NCBI GenBank assembly: GCA_020205615.1
Contig: CM035151.1
Location: forward strand, 13,168,565-13,232,564
Direction: 5' to 3'
Source: Panax quinquefolius
Taxonomy: Eukaryota > Streptophyta > Magnoliopsida > Apiales > Araliaceae
DNA: 64,000 nt
Numbering within the stretch: the first letter of the stretch is position 1; the number at the start of each line of letters is the position of its first letter. The notes below the pieces were generated by a model, which was not told where the DNA came from, made no database searches, and saw nothing but the letters and a program-made list of their open reading frames with translations. This document shows, piece after piece, positions 23,801 through 35,800 of this stretch. The position numbers and the translations under genes are program-made.

Positions 23801-26800
23801 TACTACATGAAAAGAAGACAACAATTATAATCTCTTTTGACCTAACTACTCTTCTTTCACTTTCTTTTTACTGCCAGATTCTGCTCGTAATTCTTCCTTA
23901 ACTGCAAATAATTTTATTTGCAAGAATGACCACAAATGCTCCGCAAGTCCAACAGATAACACGTTTCACACTTCTCAAGTTTATACATATAATATAGTTC
24001 ACACTACTCAAGTTATAGAGTTCACACTGCCCAAGTTATAGAGTTTATAATCTTCAAGTTATAGAGTTCACAATACTCAAGTTGTAATGATCGCAACGAT
24101 AAAATAATATTTGTAAATAAGATATATGTGAAATTATTAAATAAAATAAGATTTTATTGATAATTTGAGATAATTTGAGTTTTGTATGACTTATGGTCAT
24201 TATTTGATGGCGCTACGAATTATGTGAGCGTTTAGAGGTTAAATGATGAAAATAAATTTTTTTCGAAAAAAGACGTAAAAACATTTTCACGCTAAAAACG
24301 AAAACTCGTTTTTTCCAATTTTCGAATTACGACATTACGTTTCTTCGGAAAAAGGGATCGGTGGCGAAATCGGATTTTCGAAAATCGAAAGTCGATTTTC
24401 CGGCTAACCGAGCGAATTACGAAAAGTAACTGAAAAAGTTAGAAAACCTAACTGGATAATAAAATGTCTAACTAGAATTAGTTAAACTAACTAAGCCCAA
24501 GGATTCTAAAGCTTGGCTAAGAATTTTGGAAAGTGGCTAGGGTTGAGCCAAGGAATGAGCCTAGGGTTGAGCCAAGGAATGAGCCTAGGGTTGAGCCTAA
24601 GGTTTAAGAGGCTTGGCTAAGGTTTAACTAAGGGTAAAGCCAAGGGTTTATGATGGCTTGGCTTTGGGTTAAGTCATGACTCAAGCCTTAGGAGCCAAAG
24701 TTGTAAGAGTTGGTGATTATTCCACATAGGATAATACATGTGATGACTCATTGTTTATCAAATAAGATGACAAGGGGAAAAATTGTCCAAGGAGGGGCAA
24801 AAAGGAGGCCATATGGATTTAATGAGCAAGGGGGGAGAATGGGTGACTCATGGCTTTAGGTGGCAAAATGAGTTTAATGCTTGCTTATCTCCACCACCCA
24901 CCCAAACCAAGTGTCATCTTTTCCTTCACTAACCCCCAATGTTCGAAATAGCACTCGAGGCGAACGCCTCGAGGCGCGCCTCGTAGCGAGGCGGAGGAAA
25001 TGGTTTGCGAGACGACCGCTTGCTCTGGACTTGAACAAACAACCACCTTTATCTGTTGAAGCTTGCGCCTCGTGACGCCTCAAGGCGTCGCGAGGCGTAC
25101 GCCTTGATTTGGCTTTAAAAAAAGACCTAATATCATATTTGGGTCGACTTATCATTACCGAATATCAGATTTGGCTTGATCGCGAGACTGCTTAGGTCGA
25201 CTTTCTCCTTGTCGATCGCGACTTTCCAGGTATCTTCCTTCTCCTCTTTCTTCTTCTTCTACTTCTTCTCCTTCTCGGCTTCTCCTTCTCCTTCGATCGC
25301 GACTGTCGTTCCTCTTCTCCTTCTCTGTTTTCTTTTTCTTTTTTCTTTTTTCTTTTTTCTTTTTTCTTTTCTTTTCTCAGTTCCTTCTCCTTCGATCGCG
25401 ACTTTCTTTTTTGTTTTCTTCTCTTAGTTCCTCTTCTCCTCGCGTCTAAATGTAGTGACTGTAGCGAATGTTTTGAGTTCTGTTTTAGTTTTAATTGTTA
25501 TTGTTTTAATAGTGTGTACATATACGATTGTATCACAATAGCAATTATAGTTTACAGTGTATCACAATAACAATTATAGCATTAACAGTTTTTATTGTGT
25601 ACAATAGCATATGATAATTCTATTTGATTTTTTAGACTGTCAATAACAATATCAATTTTTGTGTACATGAATTGCTATTTGCTAATGTAAATATGTAATA
25701 ACAATTTCTTTTATTATTACAGTGAATTAAGATTATGGGTAAGAAAGATCTTGCATGGAAATATGGCACCGCAGCCCCTGGAGTTAATAAAGCTCATTTA
25801 TATGTGGAATGCAATTTTTGTAAGAAAATTTGCAAAGGAGGGATTACAAGGTTAAAAAATTATCTTGTGGGAAATCATAATAACGTCGAGGCTTGCAAAA
25901 AAGTACCAAGCGAAGTGAAGAAAGAGCTTGCTTCATATATGAAGAAAAATATGAACTCCAAGGAGGAAAGACAAAGAGATGAAGCTGAAAAAATACAAAG
26001 TGGGTCTTATTATGGTAGTCATCCATCCTTGGGAATGGGAGGTTCAAGTGTGGGTAGTGCCTCCAGAGGGAGTTCGGGGACCCATGGATGATTTGTTGTA
26101 GATGTTAATCTTTGGTGATGATGATGCTACTACAAGGCGTCATCAGTATTTTCAAAAGAGGCTCAGAATGCAATTGCCTTGATATAGTAGATTCTTCTTT
26201 GAAAATGGGATTCCCTCAATGTTGTTGATAGTCCTTCATTTATAAATATGTGTTTGGCCTATCGGGAACTATGGTCGTGCTTTCAAACCCCTTACCCCAT
26301 AATGAGCTTAGCTCTTGGATATCAAGGAGGAAGAGAAGACTACAAAGGCCTTTGTTGAGGAGGTAAAAAGACTTGGGCACATACGGGGTGTCAATCTTTG
26401 CCGGATGGTTGGAAAGATATTAGGGAAGACAACTAATAAACTTTCTTGTAAACAACCCCCATGGAACTCGTATTTTTGAAATCATTGATGCATCCGATGC
26501 AATTAAAGATGCTACTTTGATGTTTAAACTACTTGATGAGGTTGTTGAGGAAGTGGGAGAAAACATTGTCATTCAAGTAGTCACTGACAATGCATCTAAT
26601 TATAAGGCGGCGGGGAGGATGTTAATGGAGAAGAGGCCACGATGTGGAGGACACCGTGCCGCTGCGCAGATGCATTGATTTGATGCTTGAGAAGCTTGGA
26701 GAGTTGCCTCAACATAAAAATGCTTTGACAAAGGCAAAGAAGGTAATTACTATTATTATTATTTGGTTATACTTTTTTTAATCAATGAATACTTGAATTA

Positions 26801-29800
26801 TTATTATTTTTTGATGAATGTCATTATGTAGGTAAGCAACTTCATATATAATCATGGATGGGTCTTGGCATTAATGAGGGCAAACACTAATAAAGACCTT
26901 GTTCGGCCAGACGCCACTAGAATTGCCACTGCTTATTTAACTTTGTGCAGAGAGTACGATAGTTCGAGACAACCTTTCGAGGCTATGTTTACATCTAGTG
27001 AGTGGGCAAATTGTGCTTGGGCAAAAAACCTTAAGGTAAGGAGGCGAAAAATCATAATTTTGAGTGATAGGAATTTTGGGGTAGCGTGGGATATGCAATT
27101 AAGACCACAAAACCTCTAGTAGTGTATCGAGGATGGCAGATTCAGAGAAGGTGCCGGGAATGGGATTTTTATATGGTGCTATGGACAATGCAAAAGAAGA
27201 GATTGCAAAAAATCTGGATAATGAGGAGGGGGCCTATAAAGAGATATGGAGCATACTAGATGCTAAGTGGGATAATTAGTCAGATGGCATTTCAGACGTC
27301 AACGATATTATTTGAATCCTCATTTTCAATATGAAGACAATTTTATGCAAATGCGGAAATTAAGATGGGATTGTACTCTTGTATGGACAAGCTTATTCCT
27401 AACGTTGTGGAAAGAGAGAAAGCTGCAAATGGATGCATTCCGATTGAGGCAAGGGTTATTTGGCTACACAAATGCCAAAAATACGTGTAAGAAACGTGCT
27501 CTCGGTAAGTACTGTTGATTAATGTCTGGTTATGATTTCATTTTGATTAAACGTGTACCAGTAAGATTGATATATATTTCAATATTGATCCAGCTGATTG
27601 GTGGATGGAGATGAAGCTTCGGAATTAAGAAACTTTGCAGTGAAGATTCTGAGTTTAACTTGCTCATCTTCGGAGTGTGAGCGTAATTGGAGTACTTTCA
27701 GTCAAGTATTTATTAGATATAAATCATTTATTAAGATTTTATGAGATCTGACATTGTCACTAATGCTAAATTACTTGTAATATAGATACATACAAAGAGA
27801 AGGAACCGCATCCAGGCTTAACTCATTGGCTTATATTATGTACAATATAAAATTGAAAAATCGGCATATCAAGAAAAAGACACTAACGGAAAAAGAAGAT
27901 CCATTGGTTGTTGAAAATGTGACATCTGATAATGAGTGGATTGCGGGGGGAAATGATGAAAATATCTCCGGACTGACTTCTGGGAATGATGATATAGAGG
28001 AGGGTGAAAGGACTCATGGGAATGAGAAGACAGTTGGGGGAGAAGAGACTAATGTGAGGGAGATTACACTTGAAGGGCAAGGGACTCGGGGAACAAGTAG
28101 TAAACAAGGAAGTCAAAAGAGAAAGAGAAACACTTTGCTGTCAAAAACTATGTCAAAGGTTAGTGTCATTACTTAAGTTGCCTTTAAGGTGTTCTTTAAA
28201 AAAACATATTCATTTGGATTAAATATATATTCACTTGTTTATTTATAGATAAAGGGAAGGGATTGCAATTGGTTAATGAAGAACCCGAGTTTGAGGATCT
28301 TAGTAACCGATAAATGAGGAGGATGACAGAGCTATTAGATACGATGATGATTCCATGGAGGATCCTCTTAGTGATGATAGTGATGATGATGATGGTGATA
28401 GGGATGCTGATCTAGGATTTGATCTATTATTCAAGCTGCTAGATACAAATGATACATTACTTACATAGTGATGGATGATCACTATATAAGTACTTGATGA
28501 TATTATGTTGTTTTGATGTTTTGTAATGATACATTCTCGTGATGTTAGTTATTTATGCCTTTCTTATGACCTTAATTGTAATGATGAATTATTTTATGGT
28601 TTTATTAGTATTTTTTCATAATTTTTTGGGGACTTTTAGGTCTTTGAATCAAGGCTTCCGCCTCGCTCCGCCTCGAGGCTTACGCCTCGCGTAGCCCAAA
28701 GAAAAACGCCTCGTACCGATTTTAGCTTTTTCGAACATTGCTAACCCCACATGAGTTAGATTAACTCTAAAGCAAGGTTAAGTTAAGTGTAGGATGATTT
28801 GATTAAATCATCCAACGCTTGGCTCATTTCATAGTTCCAAAATTGTAAGCAAAATATAGAAAGAGAACTAAAGAGAGAAAGGCTAGAAAGAGCAAGAGAA
28901 AACTCAATTGTGATCAAGATCAAGAAGATGAAGAAGAGCTAAGAAGGTAAAATCATCAAACCATCTTCTCTTCATCTAGTTATTTTCTTATTTGAAGTAG
29001 TTGTTGATGGTTTGTTAAATGAAGATCATAGGGGTATCTTGAAGGTATAAGGTGGATATGAAGGAGTAAATCCTTGTAAAACACCTTAAAGATGCATGTC
29101 AAGTGAATCAAATAATTAAAATTTAAGCCTAAACATGAGGATGGATGAACAATAGTGGACTTTAATCGGACCTTATATGTGTTTGTGTATATGTTGTGGT
29201 ATGATTTCATCTAGCTATATAGGTTGTGGAAATATTCCAACTGGAATGGAGGAAAAATACGTTATAACAAAGTTATGCGAAATTTTACGTAAAAGGTGTC
29301 AAGCGTAAGAAATTCCTAGCTTAATATTCTTATGAATCAAGTCTACGGGTAGTTAATGTCTCCGGAAAATTATTTATTTCTGGGGGATATGTGGTTGGGT
29401 GAATATATGAGCCGTGGGCTCAAGAATGAGTTCAATCCGACTTCAGATGAACAAGTTATGAAATTTAGAAAATTTGACATTGAAAAATCTTTCGGTGAAA
29501 AAATGGCTTCAGGAGGAGTTTTGAACCGATTTCCCAACAAGTTAGTGAAAATTTTTTTTCCGTCCAAGGGGGTTGAGGAATTTGTTACAAGGAAAAATAG
29601 ACGCAAGAACGAGCTCATTCCGATATCGAACGAGCAAGTTATAATATGTTAAAGTAGGCGTGTTCAAATTGTGCGAAATCAAAAATTTAGTTAAGTTTGG
29701 AAAAGGTGACAGAGACTTCACAGTCATCGGCTCTGGCCATAGGCTTATTTCAGAGACGACAACACTGGATCCGCAGAATGAGAGCCGTTGGCTCTGAATA

Positions 29801-32800
29801 TAGGCAAAAATTGAGAGCCGGCCGCGCTAGTTCTTCAGAAGCTTAAAAAGTCTGGGCATCCTTTAGTAAATTGAACATAACTCTTTCGTACGAACTCTGA
29901 TTGAGTTGATTCAAGATGATCCGAAAAGATAAGGAATAGACCTACAACTTTCAATATTTAAGGTTTGAGAGTTGAAGTCGGGATCAAGGTCCAAAATGGG
30001 CATCTTTAGGACTGTTATGTAATAAGAGGCAAATAGTGGTGGTTCTTTGGACCATTGTGGTGTCGAGCCATGTTTGACTAGTATTTCTAAGTTCTAGATA
30101 TTGGACTTTGAAAATATAGTCTAGACAAATGTAAACCATGGAATGGTAGATGAATTGGACGTGTTAATCGTACGCAATAGCGTGTCGGTTAGGCGTTCGG
30201 GTTAGAGAAGTCGGGAGTACGACATATGAACGTCGAAACGATGAGTCGAATGTTAATAAACTTAAATAGTGTTCCGATTCTTATGAGATGGACATTATAA
30301 AACATAGAATAGAGTTTATGTAAATATTTATACGGGCTAATTGGTAAGTTTATGTGCACTAAATGTGTAGGACTATTAAAGGGCGATTAACGCTAAGACA
30401 AATATTCTAACTCCATTCAATCTTTATTTGAATGTTGTTTTAAAGTACGTGAATGTATATTCTTATGTATGCTTCGGTTTACACAATGTTTAACGGTTGT
30501 GTAAACATCAGACTTATACAAACTCTTTGTTGGTTGTATAAGTGTTCAACTATGCTATAATACGTCAAATGTTTAAAGCTTTGCTATAACACATGAATTG
30601 TTCAAGTTTTCAAGTTCTGATATGCATGAACTGTTTAATAAGTATGTCAATGTCATTTGTATCGACTAGACACATGTTAAAACTTTTCAATGATTTAGAT
30701 ATGATCTTTTGAATTGTTGTTGAGTTTAAGTTAAGTTTCCAAACCAATTTCTACTAGGTACGAATTCAGACTGAGAATGAACAACTCTAATATTGGGAAA
30801 AATGTTTTATGTTGTCGACATATAATGTCGAGTGACGGAAGGGTTAAATACACTTTTCCACACTCTACTCGACCTCGGTTTACAAATGAATCATTGAACT
30901 GAATTTTTTTTCATTCAACTCACTGAACTACAATTTTTTTACAAACCATTACAAATTTCGTTAAATTGTTTTGACTTTGGACGGAAAAATTATACGAGTT
31001 GCCACGTATGAGAGAGAAATCCTACATGTCACATATTTTTTTTTGTGGCATGCCTAGATGGAAACTTGTATAAATTTAATGCTAAATTAATCTAAAATCA
31101 AATAAATAAAATAAAAGAAGGCATTCAAAATAAAAGTACAATAAAAATAATTTTTTAAATTTTATTTTAATCATTAATATTTGTACAATTTTAAATAAAT
31201 TATATAAATTACATATAATTATATAATTTTCTTTTTAATTTAAATAACTCATTAAATTCATTAATTTAATTAACCTCTCTTCGAGATAAAACTAAAATTA
31301 GTAATATAACATATAAATGTGTGATATGTTATTGTATTAAGATATATTACATATATTATTAAAATTATAAAATTTTGGATAAATTTTGAATTTGAGTAAT
31401 GTCTTTAACACTATTCATAAGTATTTTATAATAAGCACAAATTAAAAATTAAAATTTATAAAAATAAATTCAAACGTCAAAAATATAACTAAAATTTTGA
31501 AAATTAATTATTATTTTTATTTTTGAAAACTAATATAATTATTATTTATATTATGAAATCATTAAATAAATATTAAATATTAAATATATTAACAAATAAT
31601 TAAATTAATTAAAATATATTAACAAATAAGTAAAGTAATTAAATAAAATATATTAATTAAAGTAATTAATAATAAAATATATTAATGTGTAATTTTTACA
31701 AATATATTTATATAAAATTAATGAATTCATATTTTTTAATTTTTATTCAATTATCAAAACTCCAATTTCATAATCATTCAACAGGAGCAAGAAATCCGTG
31801 TCTTCAAAACAGAGAATCAAAACAAAGGAGAAAAGCAATCAAGATCTGCTGGTGGAGAAATCACTTCTTAAATCAAAAGTTCAGATATGGGTTTCTTCAA
31901 ATCATTCTTCTAAGAGCCTCTCCCTCTGATTCCTTCTTCAAATCATTCTTCTAAAATCCACTCCTCAAATCAATTGGGTTCATCAATGGTGTTCAAGCAA
32001 TCGGGTTCATCAATGGTGTTTAAGCAATCAGACTCATCAATGGACGGATTTGGGTTGTGGTAAAGAAGATGATGAAGTAGATTTGGATTTTGCCAACAAT
32101 TCCAACTACGGATCTGGGTCGATTTGATTTTGAATTATTTTAAATTTTGGATCTAGGTTGTTGTGAAGAAGAAGATGAATAGTTTCAGATTTTTGATTAC
32201 TATTTTAAATTTTTGATCTGGGTTGATTTGATTTTTGATATATATTTCGGCTAGTTTTGACTTCTGATTACTATGATGAATTATATTTGGATTTGTTGTG
32301 AAGAAGATGATAAATTAGATTTGAATTTGGATTTGTGATGAAGTAGATGATGAATTCAGATTTGGATTTGTAGTGGAGAAGATGATGAATTATATAAAAT
32401 AATTTTGTATCTTTAAAGTTGACTTCAAATATTTAAAAATTAAAAAAAAATAATACGTATTCATTAATTTTATATAAATACATTTGTAAAAAATATATAT
32501 TAATATATTTTTTATTAATTAATATATTTTGTTATTAATTTAATTATTTATTAAAAAAAAGAGAGAATTCAAGTTTGAAAATCAATTTGCACTTAAACAG
32601 TTATTTTATTATTATTATTAAAAAAAATCTACGATGGGTCTTATATTCCACGTAAGCTTTGCCATGTAGACTTTCTGTTAACTTTTAACACTTTTAGACG
32701 AAAATTTTAATTTTTGCAAAAAAATTATAATTTAATGAGTTGACTGTAAAAAAATTTAGTCCGATGATGCATTTATAAACCGAGGTCGAGTAGAATGGGC

Positions 32801-35800
32801 AAAAATGTATTTAACCCAATGACGGAAGAACGCAAACTAAGTCGTTCGCCATGTAGTATTGATCAATACAGGATACAAAGGGTTGATCACCCAATGTACT
32901 CATGAGTTAAGACGGTTTACATCAGAATAGTTGTTCAAACCTTTTCGAGGTCTTATAACCGCTCACCTAAAGTCACTACGTTGTGTCAAAAATATATTTT
33001 AAAAACAAATGAAGTACTTTCCTATCATTTGAGATTTCTTCACAATTTTTGTTCAGTTGTTGAAGGTTTAGAAGTATGAAAGCGTGATTCTTGATTTTGT
33101 TGTTTAAATGCAACTGTTATACTTGTTGGGCATGTAAATGCTCATTCTTGCTTAAAATTAAATGTTTCAGCGAAAACTGGGCGTGTTGAAGGTTCAGGAA
33201 AGGACAAGGGTAAAAGAAAGATGAACGGATAAGATGATTATGTAACCTATTTGTAATAGATAAGTTTGTTGTAAATAATTACTGTTTAATTATCACGTTA
33301 AGAAGATTTAAAGTCATAGATTCTAGGTATGTAATAATAGGCTTGTAATAATTAGTAATTACTTTTCTATTAGTATGAATGCATGGTTAGATGTATGTTA
33401 GTAAAGCATTGAATCCGGAGTTTAAAGGTTCTCAGATTTGGGGGCGTTACACAAGTTATACAAGTAATTCACATATCACAACTAACTTCACACAACAACT
33501 GAAAGTCAAAACAGTTTTATAGCACATCGTTGCACATAAAAACAGTTAGAAACTTGAACATAGTCTGAAAAACTTGAACATAGTTCGAAAAACTTGCACA
33601 TAACCGCTTCAATAGTTTACACTAATTTTTGCGTCTTTCGATCAACCTCTTGAAGTTGCAAGCTTTACGTTCATCTTGAATAAGCAAGACTTGATCTTCC
33701 TCTCAATTATAAGTATACTTACTATGCTTTCTCTTAGAATAGCTTTGGGATTTAATGAATGTTATTTAGCATGGCATGATGGTCTTATTTATAAGCATCC
33801 AAGACTTAAGGTACAATGGTCATCACACCACAACCAACTAAAGTGGCCAACAAGGCCACCAAGCCATCGTTCACATAAGGCCAGCAAGCCATCGTTCACA
33901 TAAGGCCAGCAATGGCAATGCCTAACAACTCCACTACTTACAATTGGCTAACAAGGCCAAACCCTATCACTTGTGTCTTGCAAGAATAACTTGTCATACA
34001 AGAGCCAACATCTCACCTCTTAAAGCTAGACAACACACCTCAAGCAAGATATTGAGCCACATCTCACCTCCCATTGCTTGATAACACTACAAAGCAAGCA
34101 AAAATCAATTTGATAACCAACTCTACAAAGCAAGTATCAATACTCACAAACTTGTAAGTATTACATACTTTCATATTGGCCAAAAAACCCTCTATAACCG
34201 GATCCCACTTGGTTTAGTTATTCCAAACTTAGTTTACTTTCTAGTTAGCTTCTAGTTACTCATTAGTTAGCTTTCCTAACTAATCCGATTAGTCAAAAAT
34301 TGTTGACTTTACTTTTTTATGAATAGTGATTTAGCGTTTTTATAAACAGTGATTTCCTAGTTAAGTTTTATAAAAAAAATCTATACTTATACTTATAATG
34401 AAACCATACACATTCAATCACATAACACATAATTTCAATCACAAAAACAACCTTTATTAATCATATAAGGTTACATTACAAGTCTTGTAAGGATTCAGAA
34501 TATTACAATGATAACTATGAATACTATACTCCTTAACCCATTCCCCACCCTGCACCCCCATCTCCCACCTCCCACCTCCCACAAAAGAGTCACAATTTGA
34601 AAGCCAAACATTAATACAATTGAAGAAATCAATCAACGCAATAGTAGCGCTATATCTAATTTAAAAAAGTAATACGATGAATCACATGTACACGTGGCAT
34701 TAAAAAAAGGTTTAAGATGGTAATGTTGGAACTTTATAACAGTTGATAGCTTAATTATAAAAAGAAATCTTATTTTGGACGTCCGAAGCGGAGAACTCAT
34801 TAATTGAGAAGAGGACGTAGCAAAGAGAGGACAATTTAGAAAAAGGAGACGAGAAGAAACCAAGGGAACTGTACCCACTTATTTTATCATATGGACAAAC
34901 TGGAAAGCATCGTCCACAGCCATAGCAGCGTTCAGTCACTACCCCATGCTGCAGATAAAAGTCAGCTATTGACATGTTTACCGATAAACTAAAAGGTCAA
35001 AACTTTGAAAGCTTAGCCAAATAATCACATAAAAGAAAAGAAAAAAGGAAATGGGAAAAGAAAAAGGCACCTCTGATGCATGAAGTGTACCGGCCAGTGA
35101 TATGGCATTAGCAGGACAAACATTCTCACATGGCCTTCAGCAGTCCAGTGGACAGTCATCCGGATCAAATTCTGGTAAGAAGTTAAAAAATTGGCTCAGA
35201 ATTAAAAGCAAACAAGACATGTTACAAAAGTGAGAAATGAAAACTATAGCTTGGTCTGTCCTTGAAAGTAATGTTCACATTTCTCAATTTTTAGACACTA
35301 AAAGAGTATTGCAGAAAGAACCACAAAGTGGATGCAGTGGAGGAATTGAATTGATTGTGGAAATCAATTCCAACCAGTTTACTTTTGGTACAAACCGCAA
35401 GAGGGGGACCGAAGGAAACTAAAGCTCAGACTCAGTCCATTGGAGCATTCAAGGAGGATGGGATGGCAACTATCTCTTGGTTTCAAAGAGGTTACTACCT
35501 TCTTTCCTTTACATTATAATAACTTGGTAGGACAGTCTCATTCAGGATATAATCTATATCATGTAATATTTTTGGGCCAAGTTAGACTAACAATTTGCAT
35601 ATAACAATTTTTTCTTTTAGACCCAGGTCTTGGGCCATCAGCTACCTATGTGGTTATAAATATCAAAGCCAATTAACATAATTAGTCAATAACGCTTAGG
35701 AGATTTTTGAAATTTTAGGAAATATCTGTCTTCAAAATCAACTTGCAATAGAAAACAAAACAAAAGGACTTCACAAATTCAACTATGAACTGTAAATTCT

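Larger units (their letters stand above)
24083..33451 (+). mobile_element. Solo LTR C nested in LTR D
   Basis: It starts TGTAATGATCGC (24083) and ends GGGGGCGTTACA (33451), with TGTAA/TTACA inverted ends and perfect 5-bp target duplications CAAGT at 24078-24082 and 33452-33456. It is oriented opposite to LTR D. Once the hAT and Mutator-like insertions are removed, about 3.6 kb remains. No primer binding site or coding region follows, so it is a solo LTR. It carries local direct repeats near 24540-24660 and two related motifs of the 'gagctcatt...gagcaagttat' type at about 29430-29470 and 29610-29645. Confidence 0.85.
23297..34507 (-). mobile_element. Solo LTR D inside the hAT MITE, itself split
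   Basis: On the plus strand it runs from 'tgtcacgcccccaaatc' to '...atattaca', the reverse of TGTAAT...GGGGGCGTGACA. Flanks are ATGAC (23292-23296) and ATGAT (34508-34512), a 5-bp target duplication with one change. No internal region or second LTR is present, so it reads as a solo LTR of about 1.8 kb, interrupted at 24083-33451. It contains the conserved block at about 23560-23690 that is also found in the LTRs at 56, 58 and 61 kb. Confidence 0.82.
22785..34519. mobile_element. hAT-type MITE (about 0.52 kb) split by nested LTRs
   Basis: The left end is 'catagttgtcacggcg' and the right end is 'cgccatgataactatg', a 16-bp inverted repeat with two mismatches. Perfect 8-bp target duplications AATACTAT lie at 22777-22784 and 34520-34527, as expected for hAT. 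The body (22785-23296) is GC-richer than its surroundings, with 'gacgcc/ggcgtc' type subterminal motifs. An LTR insertion at 23297-34507 separates the last 12 bases from the rest. It is the outermost layer of the nest. Confidence 0.88.
22603..34878 (-). other. Giant intron 6 of the LdpA-like gene
   Basis: This intron lies between exon 6 (ending at 34879, ...YDKI plus one base, donor GTGGGT) and exon 7 (starting at 22602 after ...TGTGTAG). The phase-1 join restores an Arg codon and continues REITYVRDAAATAELL, so splicing across the gap is well supported. The other introns of the gene are about 75 to 770 bp. Almost all the extra length comes from one hAT-type MITE and the retroelements and DNA transposons nested inside it (22785-34519). 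Confidence 0.85.

Noticed and set aside
24874..25155. Arg-rich minus-strand open frame
   Set aside because: It covers the GC-rich subterminal motifs of the hAT element; the composition is explained by 'gcctcg' repeats.
29356..29652. 98-codon plus-strand open frame with repeated NEF/NEL..EQV pattern
   Set aside because: It lies inside solo LTR C and reflects an internal direct repeat of a motif also present in non-coding parts of the 6 and 12.5 kb internals.
23297..33451. A single large TIR element bounded by 'tgtcacgcccccaaatc' and 'gatttgggggcgttaca'
   Set aside because: The inverted similarity is that of two LTR ends in opposite orientation; separate target duplications (ATGAC/ATGAT and CAAGT) show two nested solo LTRs.
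34751..34975. Stand-alone ferredoxin-like small gene
   Set aside because: The CYGCGRCFPVCP segment is exon 6 of the LdpA-like gene; its upstream Met and downstream residues are intronic.
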